Below, in pieces: positions 35,196 through 45,778 of a stretch of 64,000 bases of DNA. Location of the stretch: the NCBI RefSeq assembly GCF_900166585.1, contig NZ_FVZC01000009.1, positions 2,367,444-2,431,443 on the forward strand, written 5' to 3'. Made by a program: the position numbers and the translations under genes. This DNA is from Mesobacillus jeotgali (GTDB taxonomy: Bacteria > Bacillota > Bacilli > Bacillales > Cytobacillaceae). Numbering within the stretch: the first letter of the stretch is position 1; each line of letters begins with the position of its first letter. The notes beneath the pieces are model-generated. The model searched no databases and had not been told where the DNA came from. It saw only the letters and a program-made list of their open reading frames with translations.

Positions 35196-37060
35196 AAATC
35201 AAACTGGTTCTCATTCTGGACTACTACTTTGTTCTTACCAGATCCTTTTGCTTTATAAAGAGCCTGGTCTGCCCTTTTGAACACAGTCTTGGTCGTATCT
35301 TCCTGCCCCCGGATCCAGGTGGATACACCACAGGAAATCGTCACATTGGGGTTAGTATGTTGTTCAACTTTATCAACTAGTCTCTTTGCGATCATGACGC
35401 CGATTTCCAAAGGAGCTCCCGGTAAATAGATGGCGAGTTCCTCCCCGCCCCACCTTGCGCCTATATCAGTTCCGCGAATGTTTTTTGCGATCTGGCGGGC
35501 AAGCTGGATGAGCACCTCATCTCCAACCTGGTGTCCATACTGGTCATTCACACTTTTAAAATTATCAATATCAATTAATATAAAGGTTCCCTGAGCATCC
35601 TCCAGCATCGAGAGATTCATTTTGTCATCGAGATAGCCTCTGGAATACAGCTTTGTTAAATGATCCGTCACGACCATTTTTTCCAGTTCTTCACGCAGCA
35701 TGGAATTGGTGAAAGCTAATGTCGAATGGTGGATGAGTGACTGCAGCAACTTGAATGTATCAAATGCAAAGTGGTAAGGCTCCTCATGCATGACAAGGGC
35801 AATACCCTTTAATTCACCGCTCTGGACCATCGGAACACACATAACGGAACGGAAGTATCCATCCTCGAAATCAGAATCGATATCTCCTATGAACAATGGC
35901 TCCATATCCTGCCTGATCTGCCTGGCGATTTTCAATATATAATTTGATGCTTCATTTGAAAAGAAAAAACTCGTGCTGCCATGAAGAACAGTATAATCTC
36001 CACTTTCTTCGGCCAGCATGATGAATCCAACTTCCCGGGCATTAAAGGACTTGATAATCTGGCTGCAGATAAATTTCATCGTATCTGTCAGACGGAGGCT
36101 GGTATTCAATTGATGGGAGGTTTCATTTATTAACTGTAAATCGGCAATCAGCTTCCTTGATTGCTCATAAAGCTTTGCATTTTCCAGGGCGCTACCCGCG
36201 GTGTTGGCGAGCAGCTTAATGAATTCCACTTCATTTTGCGGGAATACCAGAGAGTTCGGCGCGATGACCTGCAACACTCCGTATACGCCTTGTCTCCCTT
36301 TTAAAGGTGCATACATGATGGAATTTTTATCAACAACTAAATCCTCGAACTGGATTTGACCGCTCACATACGATTGCATCGCAGTCTGATTTTCACTGTC
36401 GTATTCCAGGTCTTTGACAGGCAATCCGCCATAACCTTTGTGGTCATGCGACAGCATCAGATAATAAGTGAAAGTAGGATACACTTCCTTTAATGTGGAA
36501 ATGATTTCACCGAGCACTGCATCCATATCCATGGTCGAATGAAATTTCTTTGTTACCCTGAATAATTGCTTATACCTTTTTTCTTCTTCCATAGTCTCAG
36601 CCAGGCTATGTATTTTCTCTGTAAACACAGTGCACTCAGCGGTAAGCTCATTCAGAAAGCGGTCTGAGAATCGTTCAAGTGATGTTTTACTCATTTCAAT
36701 GGCAAACATACCTTTTAACTTTTCGTTTGCGGCCACAACAAGCAGCAAATCATATTGATTAAGAGTTTCGGGATATTTAATAAAAGCCTGCGAACCTGCA
36801 GTCACATTACTAACCAGACATTCAGGGAAAGTGCCTGCCAGTCCCTCATTTGCCTCCTCACGGGTCGTGGCTTCAAGGAACATGCCCTGCTTCCATTCTT
36901 CACATCTGTATAAGTCAATTTCATCAGCCCGAAGCAATTCTTTTAAAACAGTCACCATCTGTAAGAGAACTTCCGAAAATGATAATCTGCCAGTGCTGAT
37001 CAAATCAAAGAACCTGCTTTTCAGTTCCAGTATAGTCTTCCGTTCTAACATTTCTTCCAT
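35177..37060 (-). CDS. dgcP: GAF-GGDEF diguanylate cyclase DgcP
   Basis: Makes cyclic di-GMP from GTP. About 627 residues: an N-terminal region with GAF-like domains at about 30-180, 180-310 and 320-460, then a GGDEF domain (about 465-620). The active site is intact as GARWGGEELAIY, and an RGTD inhibitory I-site stands exactly five residues before it, so product feedback is likely. It corresponds by position to YtrP/DgcP, an active cyclase of B. subtilis. Start at 37060 after AGGTGATACAT; eight more in-frame codons upstream have no SD. Confidence 0.9.
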   Translation of the reverse strand: MEEMLERKTILELKSRFFDLISTGRLSFSEVLLQMVTVLKELLRADEIDLYRCEEWKQGMFLEATTREEANEGLAGTFPECLVSNVTAGSQAFIKYPETLNQYDLLLVVAANEKLKGMFAIEMSKTSLERFSDRFLNELTAECTVFTEKIHSLAETMEEEKRYKQLFRVTKKFHSTMDMDAVLGEIISTLKEVYPTFTYYLMLSHDHKGYGGLPVKDLEYDSENQTAMQSYVSGQIQFEDLVVDKNSIMYAPLKGRQGVYGVLQVIAPNSLVFPQNEVEFIKLLANTAGSALENAKLYEQSRKLIADLQLINETSHQLNTSLRLTDTMKFICSQIIKSFNAREVGFIMLAEESGDYTVLHGSTSFFFSNEASNYILKIARQIRQDMEPLFIGDIDSDFEDGYFRSVMCVPMVQSGELKGIALVMHEEPYHFAFDTFKLLQSLIHHSTLAFTNSMLREELEKMVVTDHLTKLYSRGYLDDKMNLSMLEDAQGTFILIDIDNFKSVNDQYGHQVGDEVLIQLARQIAKNIRGTDIGARWGGEELAIYLPGAPLEIGVMIAKRLVDKVEQHTNPNVTISCGVSTWIRGQEDTTKTVFKRADQALYKAKGSGKNKVVVQNENQFDFTSTQK

Positions 37061-37292
37061 ATGTATCACCTGTTTTAAAATCACTTATCAGCGATTTATA
37101 AGTAGCTTTTTTAAAGGCAGCAGCCTGATTGGACAAAAATGATTCATCACGTGGCAAGGTAATATCCTAAATATTTGAAAAATAAAACAATTACTATTTA
37201 TTATATCATAGACCTAGTAAAATAGTATGATATAAATACCAAAGTTTTTAGGAAGATTTTCAAGGTCAAACGATATACCTAAAAATATACCC

Positions 37293-37322
37293 TTGACTTT
37301 AAGTGAACATAAATTATATAAT
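37293..37322 (+). promoter_or_regulatory. rpsD promoter
   Basis: TTGACT (37293-37298), 18 bases, TATAAT (37317-37322). Strong SigA-type promoter about 185 bases before the start codon, leaving room for the S4 leader. Confidence 0.8.
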
Positions 37323-37329
37323 ACTCTTT

Positions 37330-37500
37330 GTGTAAAATATCGCAGCCTATGTGATCTGCATTATGTATGTATTTTGTTCCTCAAACACGTTTGATGGTGT
37401 ATCTCGTAACCCGCTGCTGCTAGGGCGAAGGTACATGAAAACAAAATACCCATAATTGGTTCATCACAATCTGTTTTTATTTTACTAAATAAAAACTAAG
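37330..37500 (+). promoter_or_regulatory. rpsD leader (S4 autoregulatory element)
   Basis: The long untranslated leader contains GTATTTTGTT (37369-37378) pairing perfectly with AACAAAATAC (37440-37449), enclosing about 60 bases with smaller stems (CAAACACGTTTG and the CCGCTGCTGCTAGGG segment). Size and place match the Bacillus S4 leader through which free S4 represses its own synthesis. Confidence 0.65.
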
Positions 37501-37512
37501 GAGGAGTCATTC

Positions 37513-38115
37513 ATGGCTCGTTATACCGGCCCAAGCTGGAAACTATCCCGCCGTCTTGGAATTTCACTAAGCGGTACAGGTAAAGAATTAGAAAAACGCC
37601 CTTACGCACCAGGTCCTCATGGTCCTAACCAGCGTAAAAAGCTTTCCGAATACGGATTGCAACTTCAAGAGAAGCAAAAGCTTCGCCACATGTACGGAGT
37701 TACTGAGCGCCAGTTCCGTAACTTGTTCGACAAAGCAGGCAAAATGCCTGGTAAGCACGGCGAAAACTTCATGATCCTTCTTGAAGCTCGTCTTGACAAC
37801 GTTGTTTACCGTCTTGGTCTTGCTCGCACTCGTCGTGCAGCTCGCCAATTAGTAAACCACGGACACATCATGGTTGATGGCGCACGTGTAGACATCCCGT
37901 CTTACCGCGTAGCTCCAGGACAAACTATCACACTTCGTGAAAAGTCTCGCAACCTTGATGTAGTTAAAGAAGCAATCGAAGTAAACAACTTCGTACCTGA
38001 CTTCTTGACTTTCGATGCAGACAAGCTAGAAGGAACTTTCACTCGTATGCCTGAGCGTTCTGAACTTCCAGCTGAAATCAACGAAGCTCTTATCGTTGAA
38101 TTCTACTCTCGTTAA
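37513..38115 (+). CDS. rpsD: 30S ribosomal protein S4
   Basis: Primary 16S rRNA-binding protein of the small subunit and translational repressor of its own mRNA. 200 residues: [20 protein letters not shown] at the start, then the S4 RNA-binding domain ([33 protein letters not shown]) near 90-125, ending ALIVEFYSR. It lacks the Cys zinc site (C-minus type). SD AAGGAGGAG. Isolated from other ribosomal genes, as in B. subtilis. Confidence 0.98.
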   Translation: MARYTGPSWKLSRRLGISLSGTGKELEKRPYAPGPHGPNQRKKLSEYGLQLQEKQKLRHMYGVTERQFRNLFDKAGKMPGKHGENFMILLEARLDNVVYRLGLARTRRAARQLVNHGHIMVDGARVDIPSYRVAPGQTITLREKSRNLDVVKEAIEVNNFVPDFLTFDADKLEGTFTRMPERSELPAEINEALIVEFYSR

Positions 38116-38126
38116 TAGAGTGTTTG

Positions 38127-38158
38127 AAAACCCCAGCCGATTTGGCTGGGGTTTTTTT
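38127..38158 (+). terminator. rpsD terminator
   Basis: AACCCCAGCC / GGCTGGGGTT stem followed by seven T's. Confidence 0.9.
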
Positions 38159-38244
38159 GTACCAGGAATCGGGATCTGCAAACGTCTGTAGGTGCTAATC
38201 TCTAGCCTCCACTGGGGATACACCATTTGAGTAAAAATACACCA

Positions 38245-38350
38245 TTCGCGGAATTAGTGGTCAATTTCGCGGAATTACGCCTTAGTTCGCTGAATCAGGG
38301 GTGGTTTCGCGGAATTCACCATGATTTTCGCGGAATTAACGTTTGTTGAC
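38245..38350. repeat. 20-21 bp tandem repeat (TTCGCGGAATTA core)
   Basis: Five clear copies of TTCGCGGAATT (one reads TTCGCTGAATC) at 38245, 38266, 38286, 38306 and 38327, plus a decayed sixth. Spacing is 20-21 bp. It lies between the rpsD and tyrS terminators, where no gene is present. Confidence 0.8.
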
Positions 38351-38352
38351 TG

Positions 38353-38389
38353 AAAAAAACAGCCTTCCTAATCCGAGGAAGGCTGTTTT
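38353..38389 (-). terminator. Terminator of tyrS
   Basis: ACAGCCTTCCT and AGGAAGGCTGT, 11 bp stem, then minus-strand TTTTTTTC. Confidence 0.88.
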
Positions 38390-38442
38390 CTTTATTAACA
38401 TTCACTGTTTTCCGCATAAAGCATCATAGTTAGCGAAAAACT

Positions 38443-39995
<1,553 letters not shown>

Positions 39996-40096
39996 AAAGT
40001 TAATAAAGCATTTTTACCATAAAGCGATATCTGTTGTCAAATTCGACATAAATTTTCAGAAAAATTAACATTGCTGACTTTTCGGCAGCCTGTTTA

Positions 40097-40105
40097 TGCT
40101 ATAAT
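40097..40105 (+). promoter_or_regulatory. Extended -10 of the PBP gene
   Basis: TGCTATAAT: a perfect TATAAT with the TGn extension, 29 bases before the start codon; no good -35, consistent with an extended -10 promoter. Confidence 0.6.
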
Positions 40106-40133
40106 GTATGTGATTTTAGGGGGAATGATATGA

Positions 40134-43055
40134 ATGCATGAAGGAAAACAGCCTTGGAAAGAGAAGCTTAAATCCTTTGCTGCTTTTTTTACGAATAAAA
40201 AGACCGTAAAAGGAGCCAGGATTACCTATTCGGTTGTCTGGAACATGCTGCTGTTATTGATCATTGTGCTGGTCCTCGGGGCAGGATTTGCCGGAGGAGC
40301 AGGTGCAGGCTATTTTGCATCCCTTGTCAAAGATGAACAAATCAGACCTTATGAAAATATGAGGAAAGATATTTACAACTATGAAGAAACATCGGATTTA
40401 TATTTTGATAACGATGTTTATCTTGGCAAGCTACGGACCGACCTTTACCGTGAGGAAGTAAAGCTTGATGATATGTCAAAGCATTTGGTTAATGCAGTAG
40501 TGGCAACGGAAGATGAGTATTTTTACGAGCATGATGGTGTTGTGCCTAAAGCGATCATGCGGGCGCTTTTCCAGGAAGTCACCAACTCGTCGACATCCTC
40601 AGGCGGAAGCACACTGACGCAGCAGCTCATCAAAAACCAGATCCTCACGAATGAAATTTCATTCGAGCGAAAAGCTAAAGAAATCCTTCTCGCCCTTCGT
40701 CTCGAAAAATTCTTTGATAAAAAAGAGATTCTCGAAGCCTATTTAAATGTCGCTACCTTTGGCCGTAACGCGAACGGCAGCAATATTGCCGGTGTCCAGG
40801 CGGCTGCAAAGGGAATCTTCGGAAAGAATGCTAAGGACCTGACATTGCCTCAGGCCGCTTTTATCGCAGGACTTCCACAGAGTCCGTTTGGCTATACTCC
40901 GTTCAGCAGCGACCATGGTAAACTAAAGGATCCGAAAGGACTTGAACCGGGGCTCTCCAGATATAAGACTGTCGTCACAAGGATGCATGGTGCCGGGTTT
41001 ATTTCTGATCAAGAGTTTAAGGAAGCAATCAACTACGATATTACCAAAGACTTTGTCAAAGAGGTTCCAAGTGATAATACGGTTGAGGAATATCCATTCC
41101 TGACTTTTGAAATCGAAGCCCGCTCTGTTGAAATCCTGGCGAAGATCCTGGCCGAGCGTGATGGTTATGAACTTGCCGATTTGAAAAAAGATGATAAATT
41201 GATGGCTGAATATAAAGCACTTGCCGATCGAGACCTTCGACAAAACGGCTATAAAATTTATTCCACCATCAATAAAGATATTTACGAAAAGATGCAGGAA
41301 ACTGCCAAGAATTACCCTTACTATGGAAGCGAAAAACCTCAGGAAGTTCCAGACCCTGATGACCCGAACAAAAAGATTGTTGTCCAGGAGCCTGTTGAAA
41401 TTGGCGCTACTCTCATTGAGAATAAAACTGGTAAAATCATCAGTTTTGTCGGCGGCCGCAACTTTAAACGTGAACAGACGAACCACGCTTCCAGGGCTCC
41501 AAGACAAAACGGTTCCACTATGAAGCCGCTTCTTGTCTATGCTCCTGCAATGGAGCTGGGGAAATTACATCCTGGTTCTGTTCTGCCAGATGTACAGGTG
41601 TTTTTGAATGGACCTGGAAAAGCCTGGCCCAATAACTATGATATGAGATACAGCGGTTTGACATCTGCAAGGCATGCGCTGACGAAATCCTATAACGTTC
41701 CGGCAGTACTGGCTTATAAGAGCATCATCGGCCAGAGACCAGCTAACTTCCTGGATAAGATGGGCTTCTCAAACCTGAAGAAGGATGATTATGAAAACCT
41801 GTCAACAGCCATCGGTTCCCTGCGCGGCGGTGTCACTGTTGAAGAAAACACTAATGCTTTTGGCACGTTTGCTAATGGCGGTAAATTCATCGATGCTTAT
41901 ATGATCGAAAAAATTGTTGATAAGAATGGAAATGTTGTTTTCCAGCATAAATCTGAACCTGTAGATGTGTTCAGTCCGCAGACATCCTACCTGACAATCG
42001 ATATGATGCGTGATGTTATCAATCGCGGTACTGCGACAGCTGTTAAAGGCAGACTGAAATTCGGTTCTGACTGGGCTGGTAAAACAGGAACAGGACATGA
42101 ATATATTGATTCCTGGTTTGTTGCAACAAACCCGAATGTCTCATTCGGTGTATGGCTTGGGTATGATACACCAAAAGCCCTTCAAAAAAGTTATAAAGGA
42201 CTTTCATACGGAGTCCGGACCCAATACATCTGGGCAGACTTAATGAATGATGCATATGAGGTCGCTCCTAAGCTGGTCGATCCGGAAGAGCGCTTCAAGA
42301 TGCCTGGCGGAATCGTCAAGAGATCTTATTGCGCAGTATCCGGATTGCTTCCTTCAAGTGCATGTTCGAAAGCAGGATTAGTAGAGTCTGATTACTTTAT
42401 TGCAAAGTACGCACCATCTAAGGTCGATGACAGCCTTGTTGAAAACAAATTTGTAAGAGTAGGAGATAAGCGCTACATAGCACTTGATTCAACTCCTGCT
42501 GAATTCACTGAAACCGGTGTAATCTTGAATCCTGAGTATATGGAAAGCATCATCGGCCATAAAATCAGGGATCCTCAGCAGCTCATTCCTAAGAAGGATG
42601 CATGGAACAAGATTCTTGCAGCAGATGATAAGCTGAGTGAAAATGGAAAAACTCCAGCAGCCCTCGGAGTTAAACTTTCTGGAAAAACAATTACATGGGG
42701 CAAACATCCTGAAAACGATATTGTCGGCTACCGAATCTATAACAACAAGAAAAAGGTCGGCAGCATCAAAGCGGGTGATTCCTTGAGTTTCAATGCCGGT
42801 GACGGTTCATTCTATGTCACAGCAGTCGATATTGCAGGAAAAGAATCTGCTCCATCCAATATCATTGAAATCGGCAAAAAGCCAGAACCTAAGGATCCTC
42901 CAAAGGATGGCAAGCCGACGGATCCAAAACCAAAAGACCCGCCTCCAACCGATCCAAAACCAAAGGATCCTCCGAAGCCACCACCACCACCTCCACCACC
43001 TGGTGATGGCGGTGGGACCGGCGGAGGAAACGACGGCGGCGGAACTGGAAACTAG
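40134..43055 (+). CDS. Class A penicillin-binding protein (transglycosylase/transpeptidase)
   Basis: Bifunctional peptidoglycan polymerase, single-pass membrane protein of 973 residues. Short cytoplasmic N-terminus, membrane helix at about 38-62 (MLLLLIIVLVLGAGFAGG), GT51 domain with ATEDEYFYEHDG (near 124) and GGSTLTQQLIKNQ, then the transpeptidase with Ser in GSTMKPL (near 460), SYN, and KTG in WAGKTGTGH (near 649). A fibronectin III-like domain spans about 850-915 and a Pro-rich then Gly-rich tail ends the chain. It resembles PBP1/PonA in layout. SD AGGGGGA. Exact paralogue uncertain. Confidence 0.93.
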   Translation: MHEGKQPWKEKLKSFAAFFTNKKTVKGARITYSVVWNMLLLLIIVLVLGAGFAGGAGAGYFASLVKDEQIRPYENMRKDIYNYEETSDLYFDNDVYLGKLRTDLYREEVKLDDMSKHLVNAVVATEDEYFYEHDGVVPKAIMRALFQEVTNSSTSSGGSTLTQQLIKNQILTNEISFERKAKEILLALRLEKFFDKKEILEAYLNVATFGRNANGSNIAGVQAAAKGIFGKNAKDLTLPQAAFIAGLPQSPFGYTPFSSDHGKLKDPKGLEPGLSRYKTVVTRMHGAGFISDQEFKEAINYDITKDFVKEVPSDNTVEEYPFLTFEIEARSVEILAKILAERDGYELADLKKDDKLMAEYKALADRDLRQNGYKIYSTINKDIYEKMQETAKNYPYYGSEKPQEVPDPDDPNKKIVVQEPVEIGATLIENKTGKIISFVGGRNFKREQTNHASRAPRQNGSTMKPLLVYAPAMELGKLHPGSVLPDVQVFLNGPGKAWPNNYDMRYSGLTSARHALTKSYNVPAVLAYKSIIGQRPANFLDKMGFSNLKKDDYENLSTAIGSLRGGVTVEENTNAFGTFANGGKFIDAYMIEKIVDKNGNVVFQHKSEPVDVFSPQTSYLTIDMMRDVINRGTATAVKGRLKFGSDWAGKTGTGHEYIDSWFVATNPNVSFGVWLGYDTPKALQKSYKGLSYGVRTQYIWADLMNDAYEVAPKLVDPEERFKMPGGIVKRSYCAVSGLLPSSACSKAGLVESDYFIAKYAPSKVDDSLVENKFVRVGDKRYIALDSTPAEFTETGVILNPEYMESIIGHKIRDPQQLIPKKDAWNKILAADDKLSENGKTPAALGVKLSGKTITWGKHPENDIVGYRIYNNKKKVGSIKAGDSLSFNAGDGSFYVTAVDIAGKESAPSNIIEIGKKPEPKDPPKDGKPTDPKPKDPPPTDPKPKDPPKPPPPPPPPGDGGGTGGGNDGGGTGN

Positions 43056-43060
43056 TTATA

Positions 43061-43100
43061 AAGGAAAACACCGCGTCCAAATGGATGCGGTGTTTTCCTT
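43061..43100. terminator. Terminator of the PBP gene
   Basis: AAGGAAAACACCGC / GCGGTGTTTTCCTT, a long perfect stem with T's inside the 3' arm. Confidence 0.85.
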
Positions 43101-43110
43101 ATTAAGATGT

Positions 43111-43143
43111 AAAAAGAGCGTGAAACCTGTTCACGCTCTTTTT
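43111..43143 (-). terminator. Terminator of acsA
   Basis: AAAAAGAGCGTGAA / TTCACGCTCTTTTT, directly next to the PBP terminator, so the convergent genes have separate hairpins. Confidence 0.87.
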
Positions 43144-43153
43144 AACCATATAT

Positions 43154-44872
43154 TTAGTCTTCCATTGTAGACAGGTCTCCTGTTGGGAGATCAAGTTCCC
43201 AGGCCTTCAATACACGGCGCATGATTTTACCGCTTCGTGTCTTCGGAAGCTTATCGCGGAATTCGATTTCTCGAGGGGCAGCATGCGCTGCAAGGCCTCT
43301 TTTAACAAACTGGCGGATTTCTTCTATTAACTCGTCAGACTGCTCATAGCCATCACGGAGGGCAATGAAAGCCTTGATTACTTCACCGCGGACTGGGTCC
43401 GGCTTTCCAATTACACCAGCTTCGGCTACAGCAGGATGCTCTACAAGCTTGCTTTCTACTTCAAATGGACCCACACGTTCACCGGAAGTCATGATGACAT
43501 CATCGATTCTGCCCTGGAACCAGAAATATCCATCCTCATCCATGTACGCCGAGTCACCGGAAACATACCAGTTGCCAGGCATGAAATACGATTCATACTT
43601 CTGCGGGTTGTTCCAGATTGTGTGCATCATCGATGGCCAGCCTCTTTTGATTGCCAGATTGCCCATTCTGTATGGAGGCAGTTCATTTCCCTGATCATCA
43701 ACGATTGCCGCTTGAACACCAGGGATTGGCTTGCCCATGGATCCAGGCTTAATTTCCATGCTTGGGTAATTACAGATCAGCTGTGCACCAGTTTCAGTCA
43801 TCCACCAAGTATCATGGATGCGCAGATTGAACACCTTCATTCCCCATCTGACTACCTCAGGGTTCAGCGGTTCACCAACACTCAGGATATGGCGCAGACA
43901 GCTCAGGTCGAATTTCTTCACGACCTCATCGCCCGCACCCATCAGCATCCTGAAGGCTGTTGGAGCACTATACCAGACAGTCACTCCGTACTCTTCGATC
44001 ATCTTGTACCATGTCTCAGGATTGAAACGCCCGCCAATAATTACATTTGAAGCTCCTGCAAGCCATGGTCCGAAGATTCCGTATGAAGTCCCTGTTACCC
44101 ATCCTGGATCCGCTGTACACCAGTAGACATCCTCTTCTTTAAGGTCTAGAACCCATTTTGCGGTCTGGTAATGCTGGATCATCGCATTATGGACGTGCAG
44201 TACACCCTTTGGCTTTCCGGTAGAACCGGATGTATAATGCAGGATCAGGCCATCCTTACGGTCAACCCATTCAATAGCAAGCTTCTTGCTTGCTTCAGCA
44301 AGCTTTAGTTTAAAATCAATATATTGATCACTTGCTTCCAGGTTATCACCAACAAGAAGAATGTGCTTCAAGTCAGGGAGCTCATCAACAGGAACCCGCT
44401 CAAGAAGCTCAGGTGTCGTCACCAATACCTTTGCCCCACTATCCTGCAGCCTGTCGCGTACAGCACCTTCCATGAACGCCTCGAATAATGGCCCCACAAT
44501 CGCGCCAAGTTTCACCGCCCCGAGAACCGCAAAATACAGTTCTGGAGAACGAGGCATGAAGATGAACACGCGGTCACCTTTTTCAACATCTGCGTATGTC
44601 TTAAATACATTACCAGCTTTATTGGTAAGTTCCTTCATTTCTTTGAAAGTATATTTTTCCTTACGCACTCCATCTTGATAATATAGCGCAATTTTATTTT
44701 TCCTGAAGCCTTCGGCATGCCGGTCAATTGCTTCATATGCGATATTGACCCTGCCCGTTTCAGACCAGGAAAACTCTTTCTCTGCTTCAGCCCAATCAAA
44801 TTGACTATGAAGTTCTTCATAATTTTTTAAGTTATGATTTCCTTGCGTAACTGGTAGCGCTTCCACTTTCAT
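43154..44872 (-). CDS. acsA: Acetyl-CoA synthetase
   Basis: Activates acetate to acetyl-CoA for growth on acetate or acetoin. ANL-fold chain of 572 residues: LHYTSGSTGKPKGVLHVHN (near 226), WWMTETGAQ, WYVSGDSAYMDEDGYFWFQGR, and PKTRSGKIMRR, in which the acetylatable lysine is residue 549, the same number as in B. subtilis AcsA. AcuA, encoded divergently next door, acetylates that lysine and AcuC removes the group. Promoter TTGAGA-17-TATAAT is visible. Confidence 0.97.
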   Translation of the reverse strand: MKVEALPVTQGNHNLKNYEELHSQFDWAEAEKEFSWSETGRVNIAYEAIDRHAEGFRKNKIALYYQDGVRKEKYTFKEMKELTNKAGNVFKTYADVEKGDRVFIFMPRSPELYFAVLGAVKLGAIVGPLFEAFMEGAVRDRLQDSGAKVLVTTPELLERVPVDELPDLKHILLVGDNLEASDQYIDFKLKLAEASKKLAIEWVDRKDGLILHYTSGSTGKPKGVLHVHNAMIQHYQTAKWVLDLKEEDVYWCTADPGWVTGTSYGIFGPWLAGASNVIIGGRFNPETWYKMIEEYGVTVWYSAPTAFRMLMGAGDEVVKKFDLSCLRHILSVGEPLNPEVVRWGMKVFNLRIHDTWWMTETGAQLICNYPSMEIKPGSMGKPIPGVQAAIVDDQGNELPPYRMGNLAIKRGWPSMMHTIWNNPQKYESYFMPGNWYVSGDSAYMDEDGYFWFQGRIDDVIMTSGERVGPFEVESKLVEHPAVAEAGVIGKPDPVRGEVIKAFIALRDGYEQSDELIEEIRQFVKRGLAAHAAPREIEFRDKLPKTRSGKIMRRVLKAWELDLPTGDLSTMED

Positions 44873-44907
44873 GTACCCATCCCCCTTGGCTTGTATATTT
44901 AAAAACC

Positions 44908-44936
44908 ATTATAGTATAAAATTTCGATTTTCTCAA
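44908..44936 (-). promoter_or_regulatory. acsA promoter
   Basis: Minus strand TTGAGA (44931-44936), 17 bases, TATAAT (44908-44913), about 35 bases before the start codon. Confidence 0.8.
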
Positions 44937-45023
44937 TTTTTAAAATATTAGCAGAACATTAAATGTGGTCTTCCAGCTCATTATTTATAAAGAAAAGTAG
45001 CCATTTAAATACAGAAAATTTTG

Positions 45024-45059
45024 TGAAAGCGCTTTTATTTGTTAGATTTTATGTATAAT
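45024..45059 (+). promoter_or_regulatory. acuABC promoter region with cre
   Basis: TGAAAGCGCTTTTA (45024-45037) matches the cre consensus with one mismatch and covers the -35 area of a TATAAT -10 (45054-45059). Such a position fits CcpA repression of acuABC as known in B. subtilis. Confidence 0.7.
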
Positions 45060-45096
45060 AGAATTATCGTTTTAATTGTTGACGGGTGGTGACTGA

Positions 45097-45729
45097 ATGG
45101 AACATAAAAAGACTTACAACGCAAAAGAATTGAAAACTCCCCATGGCCGTTTGATCATTGAAGGCCCGATTTCTTCAGAAAAACTGGCAAGCTATGAATT
45201 CCACGAAGACTTGGTGGCCTTCCGTCCTCCAGCACAGCAGCACAAGGCACTCATTGAGATTGCCGGACTGCCAGAAGGACGTATCATTGTGGCTCGATCT
45301 GGCCATATGATCGTCGGCTATGTTACGTACCTATATCCAGACCCGCTAGAGAGATGGTCTGAAGGAAAAATGGAAGATTTAATTGAACTTGGTGCAATTG
45401 AGGTCATACCTGAATTTCGCGGAAGCTCTGTCGGCAAGAATTTGCTGATGGTTTCCATGATGGATGACGCAATGGAAGATTATATCATTATAACGACTGA
45501 ATATTACTGGCACTGGGACCTTAAGGGAACCGGCCTTAATGTATGGGAATATCGAAAAGTCATGGAAAAGATGATGAATGCCGGCGGCCTCGTCTGGTAT
45601 GCGACGGATGACCCTGAAATCAGCTCCCACCCAGCAAACTGTCTCATGGCGCGGATTGGCAAGAGGATTCCTCCAGAATCTGTGCAGAAATTTGACCAGC
45701 TTCGGTTCATGAACCGTTTTATGTATTAA
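45097..45729 (+). CDS. acuA: Protein acetyltransferase AcuA
   Basis: GNAT acetyltransferase that inactivates acetyl-CoA synthetase by acetylating its catalytic lysine. 210 residues: N-terminal KTYNAKELKTPHGRLIIEGPIS, the acetyl-CoA binding core in IEVIPEFRGSSVGKNLL (near 110-125), and KGTGLNVWEYRKVMEKMM. First gene of acuABC, transcribed away from acsA; the cre upstream predicts glucose repression. Confidence 0.95.
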   Translation: MEHKKTYNAKELKTPHGRLIIEGPISSEKLASYEFHEDLVAFRPPAQQHKALIEIAGLPEGRIIVARSGHMIVGYVTYLYPDPLERWSEGKMEDLIELGAIEVIPEFRGSSVGKNLLMVSMMDDAMEDYIIITTEYYWHWDLKGTGLNVWEYRKVMEKMMNAGGLVWYATDDPEISSHPANCLMARIGKRIPPESVQKFDQLRFMNRFMY

Positions 45730-45778
45730 AAGTGCTGTTAAGCTTGAAAGATACCTCATCATCAAGGAGGAAGGAATT

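Noticed and set aside
40923..41507. 194-codon frame antisense to the PBP gene
   Set aside because: Lies entirely inside a gene with full catalytic motifs; no initiation signals.
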